From Candidatus Kuenenia stuttgartensis (lineage in GTDB: Bacteria > Planctomycetota > Planctomycetia > Isosphaerales > Isosphaeraceae): a DNA stretch of 35,823 bases. The stretch is from positions 1 through 35,823 of the forward strand of contig CAMBZY010000001.1 in assembly GCA_945872325.1 (NCBI GenBank). Reading direction: 5' to 3'. Positions 34,203 through 35,823 of this stretch are shown piece after piece. The notes below the pieces were generated by a model. It did no database searches and had not been told where the DNA came from. It saw only the letters and a program-made list of their open reading frames with translations. Both the position numbers and the translations under genes were made by a program. Positions within the stretch are counted from its first letter, which is position 1. The number at the start of each line of letters is the position of its first letter.

Positions 34203-35381
34203 ATGTCCACTGCGGTCTCACCTCGACGCCTGCTGCTGGTCGAAGATAGTTCGACGATGCGCCGGATGATTTCGACCCTTCTGGGCGATGAAGGTTATGT
34301 AGTGGAAACCGCCGTTGATGGCGTGGATGGATTGGCCAAAGCCCGTGCCAAAGTTCCTGAACTGATCCTGACCGACTACGAAATGCCGGAAATGGACGGC
34401 CCAGGCCTCTGTCGGGCCCTCAAGGAAGATCCGATCCTGCGCACCACTCCCGTGATCATGCTGACCACCCTGGGCGCGACGGACAACAAACTGGCTGGCC
34501 TCACCGCCGGAGCCGACGACTACATCCAGAAGCCGAAAAGCCCCGACGAAATCCGCGAGCTTTTTGCCCGGATCAAGGCCCGGTTCCGGATCGCGGATCT
34601 CTCCGCTGAACTCACAGAACGGAATCGTCTGCTGGAATCCGCTCATAAAAAGCTGACCTTTGAGCTCGATCTGGCTCGTAAAGTTCAGGCCGCCCTGATG
34701 CCCAAGCCGCCCAAACCTCGTGGCGTGCTTAAGATGTCCGTCCGTTACAAGCCTGCAAATCAACTCGGTGGAGACGTTTACGACTTCTACCGCTTGGACA
34801 AGGAACGGCTCGGAATCCTCGTTGCCGACATTTCTGGCCACGGCGTGAACTCAGCCATGCTCTCAGGTATGGTCAAGAGCCTGGCATCATCGCTTTCAGC
34901 TGCCGTTCTCGAGCCTGGCGAACTCATGGCCGGTCTCGATGTCCAACTCGAAAACTACTTTCCTGATGGATACTTCTGTACTGGCCTCTACCTGATCGCT
35001 GACGAAACCACCGGTCTGCTTCGATACGCTGGAGTGGGTCACCCTCCAGCTGTTATCGTGGGCCCTGAAGGAATCAGAACACTTGATTCCAACCCCGGCC
35101 TTCTTGGCGTGGGCATGGTCGATGGCACTTCAGGTGGCGTGGACCGGCTTCAGCCTGGCGAATCGCTCCTGATTTACACCGACGGTTTGCCCGATGCTGC
35201 CACTCCAGCCGAAGAAATGTTCGGCCAGGCGCGTATCGAGCAACTCATGAGCGAGAATAAAGATAAGACGCCTGACGAGATTCTCTCAGCCATCGAGAAA
35301 GTGGTCGCAGACCACGTTCACCCAGGCTCGGCCGCTGACGATATCAACTTGGTTCTGATCCAGTATCCTCCAGAGTCTTAA
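34203..35381 (+). CDS. Response regulator with SpoIIE/RsbU-type PP2C phosphatase output
   Basis: 392 residues. Residues 1-125 are a receiver domain: acidic Asp15, phospho-acceptor Asp58 in LTDYEMPEMDG, Thr88 and Lys110 in IQKP. A coiled-coil linker (about 130-165) is typical of RsbU-like proteins (LDLARKVQAALMP). The PP2C-type SpoIIE domain follows, with metal-binding segments LGGDVYDF (Asp191), DISGHG (Asp209), YTDGL and the final ADDINLVLIQY (379-380). Such proteins dephosphorylate STAS-domain anti-sigma antagonists when their receiver is phosphorylated, driving partner switching. All expected residues are present. The ATG at 34203 has GGAG 10 bases upstream. A STAS gene follows but is separated by a terminator. 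The cognate histidine kinase is not in the window. Confidence 0.93.
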   Translation: MSTAVSPRRLLLVEDSSTMRRMISTLLGDEGYVVETAVDGVDGLAKARAKVPELILTDYEMPEMDGPGLCRALKEDPILRTTPVIMLTTLGATDNKLAGLTAGADDYIQKPKSPDEIRELFARIKARFRIADLSAELTERNRLLESAHKKLTFELDLARKVQAALMPKPPKPRGVLKMSVRYKPANQLGGDVYDFYRLDKERLGILVADISGHGVNSAMLSGMVKSLASSLSAAVLEPGELMAGLDVQLENYFPDGYFCTGLYLIADETTGLLRYAGVGHPPAVIVGPEGIRTLDSNPGLLGVGMVDGTSGGVDRLQPGESLLIYTDGLPDAATPAEEMFGQARIEQLMSENKDKTPDEILSAIEKVVADHVHPGSAADDINLVLIQYPPES

Positions 35382-35425
35382 GAATTCCGAGTCTGTTTCT
35401 GGACTTGGCTGATTCATCATATATG

Positions 35426-35469
35426 TTACCAACAGACGATTTCCAAGATTCGCCTGTTGGTAATTTTTT
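35426..35469 (+). terminator. Rho-independent terminator after the REC-phosphatase gene
   Basis: TTACCAACAG (35426-35435) and CTGTTGGTAA (35454-35463) form a perfect 10-bp stem with possible inner CGA/TCG pairing, followed by six T (35464-35469). It lies 45 bases past the stop codon and separates the phosphatase from the STAS gene. Confidence 0.9.
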
Positions 35470-35544
35470 GTTATCTGGAGCGGTCAGTATCCGAGGCGGA
35501 TCGTACTTCCAAGTGATCGTCTGAAACTCACGGCGACTCCTTCC

Positions 35545-35823
35545 ATGAACAAGCAATCTCTCACGATATCCGGCCCAATGACGATCTACGAAGTGGGTGA
35601 CTGGCGCGAGCTTTTCCTCCACTCACTGAAATCAGGTTCGTCACTCGACGTCGACCTGCACACTTCAGGCCCTTGGGATACGGCTGGCCTGCAGCTTTTG
35701 ATCTCTCTTGTAAATACAGGTCATCAAAGAGATTGCGAAGTCAGGTTCCAACTCGTACCCAAAGTATGCCTTGATTTGGCCAGACGAGCCGGCCTGAGCG
35801 AGTGGCTTAGAAAATTGTCCAAC
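35545..35823 (+). CDS. STAS-domain protein (anti-sigma antagonist/chemotaxis type), 3' truncated
   Basis: The first 93 codons are present, and the frame is open at the window end. The sequence MNKQSLTISGPMTIYEV, then LDVDLHTSGPWDTAGLQLLISLVNTG, then VRFQLVPKVCLDLARRAGLSEWL follows the STAS fold of SpoIIAA/RsbV-like proteins. The segment WDTAGLQLL aligns with the DSSG segment of SpoIIAA; the phospho-acceptor position is Thr46 rather than Ser. The D-T-A-G-L-Q form is common in STAS proteins that precede cheY/cheA genes, so a chemotaxis-like cluster may continue to the right. It could be a target of the upstream phosphatase. No strong ribosome site precedes the ATG at 35545. Confidence 0.8.
   Translation, partial: MNKQSLTISGPMTIYEVGDWRELFLHSLKSGSSLDVDLHTSGPWDTAGLQLLISLVNTGHQRDCEVRFQLVPKVCLDLARRAGLSEWLRKLSN

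Noticed and set aside
34218..34841. Long minus-strand frame antisense to the REC-phosphatase gene
   Set aside because: It is the complement of a clearly real gene and has no independent support.
35382..35544. Possible operon between the REC-phosphatase and STAS genes
   Set aside because: A strong intrinsic terminator with a 10-bp stem and six T lies between them, so simple co-transcription is unlikely.
1..35823. CRISPR arrays, prophage, intact insertion sequences, rRNA or tRNA genes
   Set aside because: No regularly spaced repeats, integrase, complete transposase or structural RNA gene was found on reading both strands.

Overview
The window reads as a chromosomal segment of a member of the Planctomycetota. 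The lineage is inferred from several signatures together: an ECF sigma factor next to a Ser/Thr kinase that carries a planctomycete-type N-terminal region and a beta-propeller tail; PEP-CTERM sorting tails; an exported protein whose N-terminus carries the planctomycete LEDR..LS motif; and a palindromic repeat containing GCTAGCCCCGG and its complement. Coding density is moderate, genes sit on both strands, and most convergent gene pairs are separated by hairpins. No rRNA, tRNA, CRISPR array or intact mobile element was found.

Layout. 1-375 is the end of a TolB/PD40-type propeller protein. A large palindrome separates it from a minus-strand ECF sigma factor/kinase pair (5392 to 580). Next come two tandem paralogous PEP-CTERM proteins (5538-7085), a sugar-phosphate isomerase-like TIM barrel protein (7427-8197), a 625-residue exported protein (8372-10249), and a 985-residue FAD/Fe-S oxidoreductase fusion of YdiJ type (10426-13383). 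A RidA-family gene with a textbook terminator (13642-14137) is followed by the frameshifted N-terminal stub of a transposase (14141-14291). Then follow an exported HEAT-repeat protein and a probable lipoprotein.

16301-22771 holds enolase and pyruvate kinase, two consecutive lower-glycolysis enzymes. Between them lies a two-gene minus-strand unit of unrecognised helical membrane or exported proteins (17832-20899). A small TPR-like gene, an exported HtrA-type protease, an exported NHL-like propeller protein, an acyl-CoA dehydrogenase-like protein, PriA, NadD, LeuA and an exported alpha/beta hydrolase with a proline-rich tail follow.

The right end carries a REC-SpoIIE phosphatase with a readable sigma-70-type promoter. 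After a strong terminator comes the start of a STAS-domain gene that runs off the window, probably the entrance to a signalling or chemotaxis cluster.

Most of the window is housekeeping metabolism interleaved with exported and surface proteins. The parts least explained by known families are the 17832-20899 pair, the tandem PEP-CTERM genes with hairpins at or near their ribosome binding sites, and the tandem direct repeats upstream of pyruvate kinase.
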